From Sipunculus nudus (Eukaryota > Annelida > Sipuncula > Golfingiida > Sipunculidae), in the NCBI GenBank assembly GCA_026874595.1, contig CM049315.1:58898889-58962888 (forward strand): a stretch of 64,000 nt of DNA. The letters are read 5' to 3'. Below the pieces are notes generated by a model. It did no database searches. It was not told the DNA's origin and saw only the letters and a program-made list of their open reading frames with translations. A program made the position numbers and the translations under genes. How positions within the stretch are numbered: position 1 is the stretch's first letter; each line of letters starts with the position of its first letter. Positions 1 to 12,400 of this stretch are shown one piece after another.

Positions 1-260
1 AATAAGATTAAGTTTAAAATAAATAACAGGTGAAAAACATTTCCTTGTGACTTTTCAGTTTTGGTAAATATGTCATATTTGAGGTCTGTTGCAAACACAG
101 GCACTACTGAGTGATAATGGGTGATAAGCTATGGAATATGACCTTAGAAATTAGGTCAAGGTAAAAAATATATATCAGGTGCAAATCTGTCCCCTATGAG
201 GCTTAATTAAGAGCATATAAAATGGGCATTTGCAGTGTCATTGAGATCTCTGCCTTGGAG
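1..260 (+). other. TMEM165 intron, upstream end of window
   Basis: AT-rich intronic DNA immediately 5' of the triplicated acceptor. No exon, RNA gene or recognisable repeat seen. Confidence 0.5.
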
Positions 261-428
261 TATGAACATTAGAACATGTTTCAATGTATTTCAGGTTATA
301 CCATGTCCTGCCATGGAGTGTATGAACATTAGAACATGTTTCAATGTATTTCAGGTTATACCATGTCCTGCCATGGTGTGTATGAACATTAGAACATGTT
401 TCAATGTATTTCAGGTTATACCATGTCC
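261..428 (+). repeat. 60-bp tandem triplication of a 3' splice site
   Basis: A 60-bp unit starts at 261, 321 and 381. Each copy carries the same acceptor context (TGTATTTCAG/GTTATACC). Only the third copy runs on into the TMEM165 coding exon at 415. The first two copies diverge after ATGTCC, where they read TGCCATGG instead of CCAGATGA. The duplicated block therefore contains the acceptor and the first ~14 nt of the exon. Confidence 0.95.
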
Positions 429-491
429 CCAGATGAAGGTCTAGAAGAATATGAGGAAGTGCAAGAAGACTTAAAAAAAAGGGAAACAGAG
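415..491 (+). CDS. TMEM165: TMEM165 exon, cytosolic linker (MSPDEG motif)
   Basis: Acceptor TTTCAG ends at 414 and donor GTTAGA starts at 492. The exon begins with two bases completing a split codon and ends in phase 0. It codes Y-T-M-S-P-D-E-G followed by an acidic/basic stretch ending KKRETE, which aligns with the human linker after the first transporter half. Donor +3T/+4T is weak. Confidence 0.9.
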
Positions 492-3400
492 GTTAGATGT
501 TTTGCCACTCATTTCTTATGTCAGCATGCAATAAAGAGTTAATCCCTTAATTCATCCAGGTAACCCTTTTGCATAATGTTGAAATGATCACAGCAAATGT
601 TGCTGCCCTATCACGTTGCATTTACATCTTCGACCATTCTGGAAACCTTTTTATCACTAAAACTATCAAAGGAACCATGTGCATAAATTTCTGTTTATAT
701 TTACAAAATTGCGTCACAGATATTACTGCCCCCAAAATAGATTCACAAGTTTATCAATATATAAAATATGTTTCCCTGACAAATACCTTTGATTGGGTAT
801 ATTTGGAATGGATGTTGTCAATGCATACCCTGTATTTGCTCCATTTAAACAAAATTTGTGATTTACACTTCTCAGGCTAATAGCTCAATTCCGGTGTAAA
901 AGAGAGGTGTGAATGAATGTTTGCAGGTTTATCCTTGACATTCATAAATAGACTTTCTGTGGAAAGAAAGTTACGTGTAGTTATATATTACCTAACACAC
1001 AAACTCAATACCCATTTCGTTTGCATGACTCCACTTCATGCTGGCTGTTGTAACAGTTCACATGCATCATCACTGTTCAATCCACAGTGCATCTATTTTA
1101 GTATCATTTCAACAGAGCTTTGCCCTGTCACCCTTGATCTTGTTTACCTTCAGGCGGCATCTGCAATGAACAACAGCGGGGATGACACTAATTCCTGGAA
1201 GGTAAACAAATCTTCCAGGAGATGTTTGCACACAGTAAAGCACCTGCTATCAGCATGCCTTCTTTTTTCAATTAAATCTAATCTTTCATTCAGCTATTAG
1301 GTTTGTAATTTTGGTGTTTTCCACAGTGGCAGCTTTAATCACTGGCCTGCTATGTACTCACACAGAACTTCACATGTATGCACTGTTGAAAAGTTTTGCC
1401 TCGGGCTTCCTGTGTAATATGACAATAAAAAAGTAGGAGATAATCTGGTCAAGATCTCTGGAGGTGTTCACTTTTTTATAGGCCCGTCAAATGCCAGAGT
1501 ATTAAGGTATACCCTCCGTCTGTCCATTTACTTTAACTGTCGCCACCATAACTTACCAGGGCTTTCATGTATTTTCAGGAAACTCACCATAACTACTTAC
1601 CAATAGATTATCCCGCCCAAGTTTGATTATAGGCAACATGCACCCATATTTGATAAGGTCACCAGGCTACTTTGTGGTGTCACCAAGATAACATATGAAG
1701 AATATGGATTCTGATAAAACTCCTAAGAAATGTTAATCAGTAAAATATCTCGCCTAAGTTTGATTTCCAGCAAAATTCATGCATATTTAATGAGGTCAGA
1801 GGTCACTGCACTTTGGAGGCACCTTAATTACTTACCAAAAATTCTGTGTATTTTCATGAAACTCAATATACATATTATCCAATAGAGTTCCTCACCTGAA
1901 TTTCCTTCTCATTAAAATTCACGCATATTTAATGAGGTCAGAAGTCACCAGATACACCACAGGCTTATTATGCACTTTTGCGGTGCTCTTGTTTTTTTAA
2001 ATTGCCAAGTCAGTATATGAAGTTGCAGTTACAGACAGTATATCTGTTTGACCTCTATGTTAGGTTGATGATTCTGGCTCTTGTAATGTACAATTTTTTA
2101 ACAGGGCTGCTGACGAGAAGGAATGGATGATAGATACACTACTCTTCTCCAAGATCTCCTTTTGTTTTTAACCGCTGCTTTGTATGGGAAAGTTCTCTGA
2201 GTTAAACCACCAGGGTGGTCACAAAACAAAGAATGACCAATGAGAGCATGGTATTGCAGTGTGCATCCAGCTCCAAATTTTAACATGTGACAACCACTGT
2301 CATTGGTCTGATTACAACAGCTCTGTACAATACAGTACAATAGGCATATCCATATTATTATTATTAAAACCCCCCATTCCCCTCCCCGTGAATGGTGGTT
2401 TTGTTAGTAAACGGATGTGAGCTTTTCTGTATTAATGAGAATATTCTCTGTTACTATTCACACGCCAGAAGCTCCACTTACAAAATTTTCCCTGAGTAGG
2501 CCTATCATCGCCCACTTCCGCCTCATTCTCGGTATCTAGGTCATGCCTCGCTTTGGTAAAGCCACATTATTCGAGGGCGAAGTAGGAAGTATCGGGGGAG
2601 GGACAGATGATTGTAATACAGAAAAGCTCACATCCGTTTACTAACAAAACCACCATTCACAGGGAGGGGAATGGGGGGTTTTATTACGTAAACATCGATG
2701 TGAGCGTTTTCTGTATTAATGAGAAGAAACAGATAAACCATAGGGAGGGAGATACTGACCTGGAACGACGAGGATGAAAAAAATACGATCAGCAAGTAGT
2801 AGAAACCACATCAGAAGACGACATCTGCAGGCAGGGAGCGGGCCGAACGTGAGTAGATGTCGAGGAAGATGTGCAGGAGACGTTGACGATAGTGCCTGCA
2901 GCAACCACGGGACCAATGGCATAAAGGCCGGAGTCTTGCAGGCGAACGTCCTTGAGGTAAAATTGAGTAAACGTGGAAGGGGACTTCCAGATACCCATTT
3001 TGACCATCGCGGCAGGAGATACGCCGAAAGGAGAGCGAAGGATGAGGCGATAGCCCTGACCTCATGAGCCGTGACATGGAAGGACTGTAGTTCAGCCGGA
3101 CGTAAAGAGTCATGTGCGGCGATGATAGCAGCCTTTATCCAGTTACTGATAGTAATAGGACTTATTTCTTTATCGGCTGCACCCAATTTGAAGAAATAAA
3201 AAGTTTCTTACGGCCCCCCCGGAGAGATTTTGTAGCCTTAAGATAGTATCTTAAGGCCCGGACGGGGCAATTCTTTGCGCCGAACCGGTACTGGCCGTTA
3301 GGCAGGGCAGGAACGTGCCATGAAATCGCGGGTCATCGTAAGACTGCAATTTACGATAAAAGTCCGGAGGAAAGTGAAAGTCCGTGGATGAACCGTCAGC

Positions 3401-6400
3401 CGCAGTTTGAGAAAATTTCGGATCGGCCATGAGAGCATGAAGCTCAGCTCGACGGCCAGCAGTGGCGAGCGCCAGGAGGAACGCCGTCTTACGCAACAGA
3501 TGGAGCAGGTGCTCGGAGCGGAGCGGCTCATAAGGAGCGCCGCGGAGGTGCCGGAGTACCACGTCAAGGCGCCAAGAAGGAACTACGTACAGCAGGTGGG
3601 ACGAACGAGTGCGGACCCCCTGGAGAAAATCGGAAACGACGGGATGACGGAGAACTGAATCCCTACAAAGGGGGCGAAGCACGGAAAGAAGAGCCGCCCG
3701 ATAGCCGCGTATAGTGGGGAAGGATAAACGTTTATCCTGTAATAAATGCAGGAGGAAATCAAGGAGCAACTGGACCGGCGGATCCAGTGGATCTATAAGA
3801 CGCTCCCTGGCCCATCGAGAGAAGATGAGCCAGGGGGAGTCATACACAAGGTCGGAAGATCGTCGACAGGGAGCGATCAGGATGAGGTCCGTGAGAGGTG
3901 CCGCCGAGAGACGCAGGAGTAACCGCGGGATCAGGGCCGGGGCCGGGAACCTGTACAAGAACCGGCCGGTCCAGGCCGACGGGGGCGTGTCCGGGAGAAG
4001 GACGCGAGGGCGACGTAGCCGTGGACCAGACGGAACGAGGGGCGGAGGGTTCGGGAATTCGAACAGGTCGAAATCCGGAGTCCCCCAAGCGCTGAAGATC
4101 CCCCGGAGAACCGGCGGAGGGAGAGAAACGGCGGTAAGGGTACCGAGGCGATCCCGGGAAAGGGCGTCAGCAAGGACATTCACGGCACTGCGGACATGAC
4201 GAGCCTGAAGTGTAAAACCAAGAGGGATACACAGATCGAACAGGCGATAAGTTTCCCGCAGAAGCGAGGGTGACCCAATGCTGCCCTGCCTGTTGATATA
4301 TGCAAGAACCGTCGTGTTGTCTGTCATGACTAGAACATGACTGTCGAGGAAGCGTGGAGACCAGCGTGCGAGTGCACGACGGACTGCTCTGAGCTCCAAA
4401 ATATTGATATGGAGCAGACGCTCCTGAGGAGACCAGAGGCCGGAAATACGAAGATCGGCCAGGTGGGCACCCCAGCCCATCTGAGACGCGTCGGTAAAGA
4501 TCGTAAAGGCGACGGTTTGCGTGAAAGGAATACTGCGAAGGAGAAAAGACAGCCGGAGCCAGGGGCGGAGGGCCCGCCCGGCCTGGTGGGCAGGCAGAAT
4601 CGCCGTACTATGAGATGCCGAACCCAGGAGACACGCGGAGCGGAGGAGCGACTGCACCGGGCGGAGGAACAGGCGGCCCATAGGGGCAAACGTGGCCGCC
4701 GTGTAAGGAAGCCGTCAGATGGGAGCTGACACGACGAGCTGACAGAAGGGATCGGAACCGCCGGCGCAGATTGACCGCGAAGTCGAGCGGGAGAGACAAA
4801 CGACCGGCCCGAAAATCCAGGACCACGCCCAGAAAACTGAATGGTCTGGGTAGGGACCAGATGAGACGTCTGGACATTGACCAGAAAGCCTCGAACGCGA
4901 AGAAGGGAAGGCACGAGGGCACGGTGGTGGAGAAGGAGATCGCGAGAAGGGGCGTGAACGAGCCAGTCGTCCAAGTACGGGAGGACTGATACCCCGACTG
5001 ACCAGAGGTAAGTGGTTACAGCATGAACAAGGATCGTAAAGATCCAGGGCTGAATAATGATCCCGAACGGGAGGGCTCTGAATTGAAACACACGAGGGCC
5101 GTAGGCTAACTGAAGGTACGGCTGAGACACAGGGTGGATCGGTACATGGAAATACGCGTCTGATAAATCGATCTTGAATGCCCAGTCGCCCTGGCGGACA
5201 GTGCGGAGCACGGCGGGTATATTGAACATTCGAAAATGGGGAGGTCAAATAAAGGCATTGAGGCGCTTCAAATCTATAATCAGGCGCCACTGGCTGTGTG
5301 GTTTGGGGACAAGAAAAATGCGGGAATAAAACCCGGGAGTTCCGGGATCGACCGGGAGAATGGCGCCCTTCAGGAGAAGGGACCGAATGGCATTTTCTAG
5401 CGCGAGACGCTTGGCCGGAGCCCTGGGTGGGTGGGTAACGAACGGAAACGCGGTGCGGGGCGGAGGGGTGAAAAACAAAATTCGGAAACCAAAAAGAACT
5501 GTGCTTTAAACTAGGGGATGCGAGGTGACACACCTCCAGGCCTGATAACAGGTCTGAAGACGGCCGCCTACCGGACCTGGAGTGTAACTTACGGCCGCGA
5601 CCCCTCCGAGCGGATTTACCGCGAAAGGAGGAGGCCTGGCGAGATCCGGACGTCCGAGCAGATGGGCGGGCGGGAGCCACCGAGCGGCTAGCAGCCGGAG
5701 CCCGTACCGGGGAGTACGGGACCGGTAAGGGGGAGATGCCTGTGAGGTCGGAGGAGGCGCCGACCGGAGGCGGGCCTGAAGATCCGAACGATCCAGGGCA
5801 GCCTCATAGACGCAGGATAGATGACCCCGGAAGAGGAGAGATCCCGTGAACGGCTGAGTATAGAGAACCGAGAGCTCCGCGGGAGATAGCGCGGGCTGGA
5901 CGGAGCGAAGGGTGCGGAGATACAATCCTCCACCAGGCGCCAGGCCAAGTGCTGTAACTCGGCACATGCGTGAGTGGAAGCCTGCCATATATTATTTAAC
6001 ATGGCAGGATCCGGAGAAATAGACAACAGGCTGGTAACGGCCTGAAGGTCGTTGACAACGCCGGCGGTCTGGCGGGTGAGAGCCTCCATATCCGAGAGCT
6101 GAGAATCGGATACATGCGCCGCCGGGGAATAAAGCAACCTATCGTCAGAGAAGGGTTGATCAAGCCCCGTTCCGGCCGCATCGGTTCCGATGGAACAGCG
6201 GGAAAGGCGGGAGATGGGACGAGCCTGTCAAGGCAGGTCGCTCGATACGCCCTAGGTGACCACAAGGTACCGATCTGCCAAGGGCGCCGCGCGCCAGGCG
6301 GCACAGGCGACCCAGACGATGAGGATATAGCACCGGTGACGGCGGCATGATGGTTGTCAAGCAGCGGAGCCGTCTCATCGGTAAATTCCATGCAGACCTG

Positions 6401-9400
6401 AGGGCCGGAAGTCGGCGCTGAGAGCATGGAAGGGTTCAGATAGAACCCGGCCGATGCGGCAGAGGCGGGCGGCAGCCTGAGGCGCTGGAAGGTCGGCCCA
6501 TCTGGGCGAGACTCCTGCATGGTGCGGGCCACCTGATCAAGTAGGTAAGACTTCATGGTGCGCCACGCCTGCCTCTGCGTGTTGAGAGCAGTCCACTGAT
6601 CCGTACCGGCCGGAGGCACCAGATCTGTAAATACAAGCGGAGAACGGACGGACGGAGAATCAAGAGCGGACGCGGCCGCAGGAGCGGCCAGGGCACAGAC
6701 GGGGTCCGTATCTGGAACCGCGGTTCGGGCGTCTGGAGACCCGGACGGGAGGGGAACCGCATCAGCGGAAGGACGGTCCCTAAGGAGACGAAGGGACAGA
6801 CGGCTAGGAAGGGGCGGATCAAGCAGGGGGGGAGCACTTACCTGCGCTGGAGCCGGTGGGGAACGAGTGACCTCCATCCGAGCGGAACGCTGCGGGGACA
6901 ACACAGGAGGGTCGGTCAAAGACACCTGCCCCGGAGCCTTGGCCGGGGGCGCGGACTCCGACTCAAGATCGAAATCCGCCCGTAAGGATTCACAAAAACT
7001 GGAGAAACGGTGAATGAGGGAAACGGCAAGAGCCTTCTCGAGGGCCCGGGCGGGGCAGGGGTCGGACGCTTCCTGGAGGGGGCAGCTAGAGCCCTAGCCG
7101 GAGCCCCAACAGGGGTCTGGAAGACAGAGCCTTGGGAGGGAGGGACAGGATCGGGAACGAGAAGGGGATCCGCAGAGGGGGAGCGTAAGGCCACCCGACT
7201 AGACACAGAAGGAGTGGCGCCCCCCCCCCCCCCCCGCTCCCCACCACCGGAGCCGAAGACAGTGCAGGAGAGGGCTCAATGGGATCAAGGGCAGTCGACC
7301 AGGCATGAAGTTGAGCCCATTGAGAGGCCGGCCATGTGTGACAATAATAACATGGGTCCTTCTAACCAAGGCACGTGCCCACACTGGAGCGACAGCTGAG
7401 ACAAGAGGGGTGCGTATCCCAGGAAGGGAGAGACGCTCCACAAGAGGAACAAGTCCGAGAGACTTCCATAGTGGCCAAGGGAAAATGAAAGCATACTTAC
7501 AGTAAGTGAAGCAACGAGCATGGGAAAACCAACAGCGGACGGACGGGAGTAGCCCGTCGACACGTCCGTCTAGCACAAAAGCCAGAAGAATAATGTGGCT
7601 CTACCAAAGCGAGGCATGACCTAGATACCGAGAATGAGGCGGAAGTGGGCGATGATAGGCCTACTCAGGGAAAATTTTGTAAGTGGAGCTTCTGGCGTGT
7701 GAATACTAACAGAGAATATTCTCATTAATACAGAAAACGCTCACATCGAATTTACGTAATAAAACTAGTGACTTATAGCAGAGATTGTAATCACTTTGGC
7801 CTAGATCTCAGTTTTATACATGAATTTGGGATGGCAGCACTTCATTTAAAAATGCATTGTATCAGCTAGCTAAAATATCATTAAATTTCCCAACACATCA
7901 TGTAAATTGAAACAAAGAACTTGTTTCTGTAATCCTATAGGGTAGTTTTCATTATATAAATACATTAGTATGGTCCTATATATTTAAGTATTTTAAATTG
8001 TATTAACATAAACTCAGGCTGTACAAAGTGGAATATTTGTCTTCATCATTGCCGAGACGCCATCAATGGAGAACCAAAAATGGTGAACAACCGTCTGTCT
8101 GTCCAGCATGGTGTTATAATAATTTAAGTACAACTTAAGGTACAGTCACCAGACTCTTACAAATGATGCAGCACCTGAAGGGCTAGAACAACTTCGAATA
8201 TGAATGACCTTGACACATATGATAAGGTCACAGTGATCTAGCTAACATTCTGTTAATGCACTAACAGTCATCATACTCATACCATTGATGCACCTTCTAA
8301 AGAGTTAGGTCAGGTTATATATCCTCAAGTGGCAGGCAAACCTGATCTGTTCCACAGATCATCTTATCTTGTTTAATTTGTTGGGAAATTGACCAGTGCA
8401 TTAGTTTTATATTTGGAAAAGGAACAAGGATGAGGCCTTGTTCTGGACCTGAAATGGCCTAATCAAAACTAGTTCAGTTAAGAGTAAAGAGTATAGTCGG
8501 AACATAGACAGACATTGCCATGTTCAGTAAAGATGACAGTGTATTACTGTCCTGTTGTTATAAGATGTCCAGTCATTTATGTTTTAGTCTGTGTCTGTAC
8601 AATTCTCCTGGTGAAAATCATGCTACTTTTGGATCAGTTAAAACACACTCACTATTACTTCACAGAACTAAAGCACATTAGTCGTTCAGTTAATTAAGCC
8701 TCCTCCCTTAGAACAGGGAGGCTTATATGAGTTCATTTGCATATTCATATTTGGGAAAAATGTGGGTTTTTTTGGGGTGGACTTATGCTGGGTTTGCTTC
8801 CTCTAGGATTTATTGTAACTACAAGATGTCAAGTTGCTACCTTTCGGTACCCAACAAAAGGCCCAGTGACCAGATGTCTAGGTTGTTACAGTAACCAAAC
8901 AAAACTGATTTATAAAATTTTTTCGTGCACATTTGTTCAAATTTATTTGTCATTAAAAACCTTTATGTACACCAGTAAGATATTGGTGTGATTATTTGCT
9001 CCCTGGATCCTACAACTGGTAGGACCAGTTTGCCAGTGGTAAATACCACTGGGACCACGTGACGAACACCATTTTCCACTTGTCAACATGCAACACTCAT
9101 CTGTTATAATCATACCCTTTAAAGCATCTCTACTGCTTGATTTGTGTTATAATCTGTAAAATCTGTTGCGGTTAATATGAAGCTGTATCCACACCTAGGT
9201 CTGGATTAAAACCACTACCAGTTCACAGTCTGCTTCGTTCATTTCTAGAGACCTACCTCCCCATAAAGTTTTATTACATATATTTTTGTACCTCTGGCCA
9301 GACCTTAGCAGGAGCAGGGATTGAAATTTTAAAGGCTGAAGTGTCCCAAGACCTACATATTTTGGTGCAGGCCTGTTGACAGAGAAGCAGGCACAGTGGG

Positions 9401-12400
9401 CATGTGGAAAACTGCCCTGCCAAGACAAGCCTGAGATGTACAGTCTTAGTCTCTGGCACATGCTGAAGCCCTGAATAATCAGCAGTGTTAACAAATTTAA
9501 CAAATATATTACTCCAATTCTGAGCTGCAAAATGCGGCTTTTCCTGAATTTACCAGTTATCAGGGTTTAGTTGTGTCATCCAGTTTGAACATAAATCTTA
9601 AAATCTGCTGCAGAATTTGGAAAGGGGAATCTATATATTCATATAAATATTGAAATGTTGGCTTCATGTAATAACAAAAAAATGACATTTGTGCAGATTC
9701 TTAGTGAAAATAATCTAAATTAAAAATCTGCATTCAAAGGAGTGCAAGCCTCTGCCTTGTGGGGGGGTCCCTATTGTTCAAATCCATGTTTGCATTCACT
9801 TATTTGGCCCATATTCCCACGTTCATTTGTGCATAAGTGACATTTGTGAATATTCCTTGATAACATTCTGGAATCAAGGTCATTTGCCAATTCCACACCA
9901 AAATCTATTCTATACTTTATTGGCCCTTTAATGAAGTGCCCTGAAAATTTAATGAGATTCCTGTATAAGTATTAGCATTTTCAGGTTTTTCCTTTCTTCC
10001 AGCAAATTATTTTATATCTAACATCTTTAAAAGACTGGAAGCAGGCATTCAGCTGATGATAAATATGTTAGTTTTAGATATTGCTCTTATTAACAAATGC
10101 CCATACATTGTTAGTGTACATCAGTGAGTCCTCTTATGATCCTAATTATTGTTTACTTATGTGTGAAACATGGGTTGATTCACAAGTACCTTTATATTGA
10201 TATTAGTATGCAGTATTAATTATGACATCTAGGTGTTACAGTATTGTGCATTTTGTTCTTGTAGATGGAGAAACAAGATATAGAGACAGGGATTATTCAA
10301 TCCAGGAGTCGTGGGTTTTCCTCGAGAATATTTATACAAGCTTTGACCTTAACATTCCTGGCGGAATGGGGTGATCGGTCACAGATTGCTACTATTATCT
10401 TGGCAGCTAGAGAGGTAATATTTTCATACTTTCATATTATTTTTATAATATTGTCAGATTATTGTAAAGAGCTAAACAAGTTGTGAATTATATAAATTGG
10501 AGATTCATTTTAAAATTTTTAATCTCCATATCAGTGTCACTTCCATATTCAGCTTTTCAGCTTTTAAGAAAATTGTCTAAAATCCAGGTGGACACAGATC
10601 TGTGGAACAGAAAATAACAAGGACTAAATAATAATTACATTTTCATCCAGGTCACAACAGCTGGTGTGAAGATAGTATGTATATTATATAACAGCTGACA
10701 TGTATCTTTTTGTCAAGCTGTGTGATTAGATCAACCAAATCCTCCCTTGCTGAATCCTTGTTCTCTAATCATGTGATATTTGAAACATTGATGAACATCA
10801 CAAATATTAATTCCAGCTGATTTTCCTGTGACAGATTTGTTAGGTCTTCTGGCATTTTGGGTTGTCAGGTCTGCACATGTTTCGTTTGCACATTCTGGGA
10901 TTGGTATATTGTAATGGCCCATGGCTGGAACCGCTCACATTTTATGCTATAGTATACAGTAAGTATTAAGTAGACTGTAGTTTCATTCTTTTGGTCAATT
11001 TGCTCACTCATTCTGGAATGGGAAACATTATCTTTTAAGGTTTGTGGTTATTGCAGTTAACAGACCACAAAGGATGTCTCATGTCACATGTAGAATTCTA
11101 AACCACAGCTTGTCACTGTTCGAACACATGGAGTTCTGAATGGTGATTTTGTAAATGAAAGTTTGTTGTTTCTGCAGAAAAATAGCCATTGAAAAAAAAA
11201 ATAGCTAAATGATTCTCTTTATATATGATAAAAGAAATCCACAGAGAAGAATATAAATGGAGTTGAGACTGTATTTAATATCGGGAATGAGACCAGATTG
11301 CACTCTTGACTGAAGGGTCCATTTCATATTATGACCCTTCCTTGATGGATACTGAGTCGCAGTAAGGGGGATGGCAGGCTCAGCTAAAATAACAAAAGGC
11401 AGACGTGGAGGACATAAATTCCACAAATTTGCTTGTTACTGGTATAACTGCTTCCCTTCTCCTGTTCTCTGTTCACAGAGTGAAGTCCTGCTCCGTTGTG
11501 TATCCGGGAAATATACTTTTCCAATGCTTTACCAAGACAACAAACCAGTTTATCAATTTCACTATAGTCTTTTTACAGATTTTTAGCTCAGCTGACTGAA
11601 AGTCATCTGAGCTATAGCGATCACTCTTTGTCCGTCGTCCGTCTGTCTGTCTGTCTGTCCGTCTGTCTGTCTGTTAACCAGGCACAAATCGTAACTGCTA
11701 GAACTGGAATCTTCTTACTTGACATCCTGGGAGGTCCATGAAAAATCTCCTTGGAAACCAGAAATTAGGTCTCTGTTACCCATATCCTTCGAGCTATGGG
11801 GCCCCAAGGTACCCCCCAGAAAAGTCCAAAATTTCATACAAAAACTTCAATATCTCATTAACTACTTGACTGATGGTCATGATTTTTGGCATACATATTG
11901 ATCATGAGAGGTTCCATCAGTTCCTGAAGACTGGTGGCGCCACCTGTATTTTTCGATTTTTTACGAATTTTTTTCTCTATATTTGAGACCTTTAAAAATG
12001 TGAACATCTGTTAACAAGGCACAAATCGTAATGACTGGACTTAGAATCTTCATTCTTGACACACTGAGAGACCTATGAAAAGTCTCCATGGATACCAGAA
12101 ATTAGGTCTCTGTTACCCATATCCTTCCAGCTATGGGGCCCCAAAGTACCCCCCAGAAAAGTCCAAAATTTCAAACAAAAACTTCAATATCTCATTAAAT
12201 ACTTGACTGATGGTCATGATTTTTGTCATACATATTGATCATGAGATGTTCCATCACTTCCTGCAGACTGGTGGCGCCACCTGTATCGTTCAATTTTTTA
12301 CGAATTTTTTTCTCTATTTTTGAGACCTTTAAGGATGCTGTCATCTGTTAGCATGGCACAAATTGTAACGACTGGACCTAGAATCTTCATTCTTGACACA

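Larger units (their letters stand above)
2363..7765 (-). mobile_element. DIRS-type tyrosine-recombinase retrotransposon (degenerate)
   Basis: A ~5.4-kb island, visibly GC-rich against AT-rich flanks, read on the minus strand: gag-like region, reverse transcriptase, RNase H, tyrosine recombinase. Terminal inverted repeats 2423-2572 and 7588-7737 are each 150 bp and near identical. An internal complementary region at 2614-2726 joins the complement of one terminus (2614-2683 pairs with 2365-2434) to the complement of the other (2680-2726 pairs with 7721-7765). That arrangement is diagnostic for DIRS elements, which replicate through a circular intermediate and integrate by a tyrosine recombinase without target duplication. 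The reading frames are broken by one stop and several frame changes, so this copy cannot act alone. It sits in the TMEM165 intron, antisense to the gene. Confidence 0.93.

Noticed and set aside
235-444. 69-codon frame with three repeated peptides before TMEM165 exon
   Set aside because: Created by the 60-bp tandem repeat and not in the frame of the TMEM165 exon.
3407-4729. Plus-strand open frames in the GC-rich island
   Set aside because: Antisense shadows of the DIRS RT, RNase H and recombinase frames.
2363-7765. DNA methyltransferase domain, as in many DIRS elements
   Set aside because: No recognisable motif between RNase H and recombinase or elsewhere in the element.
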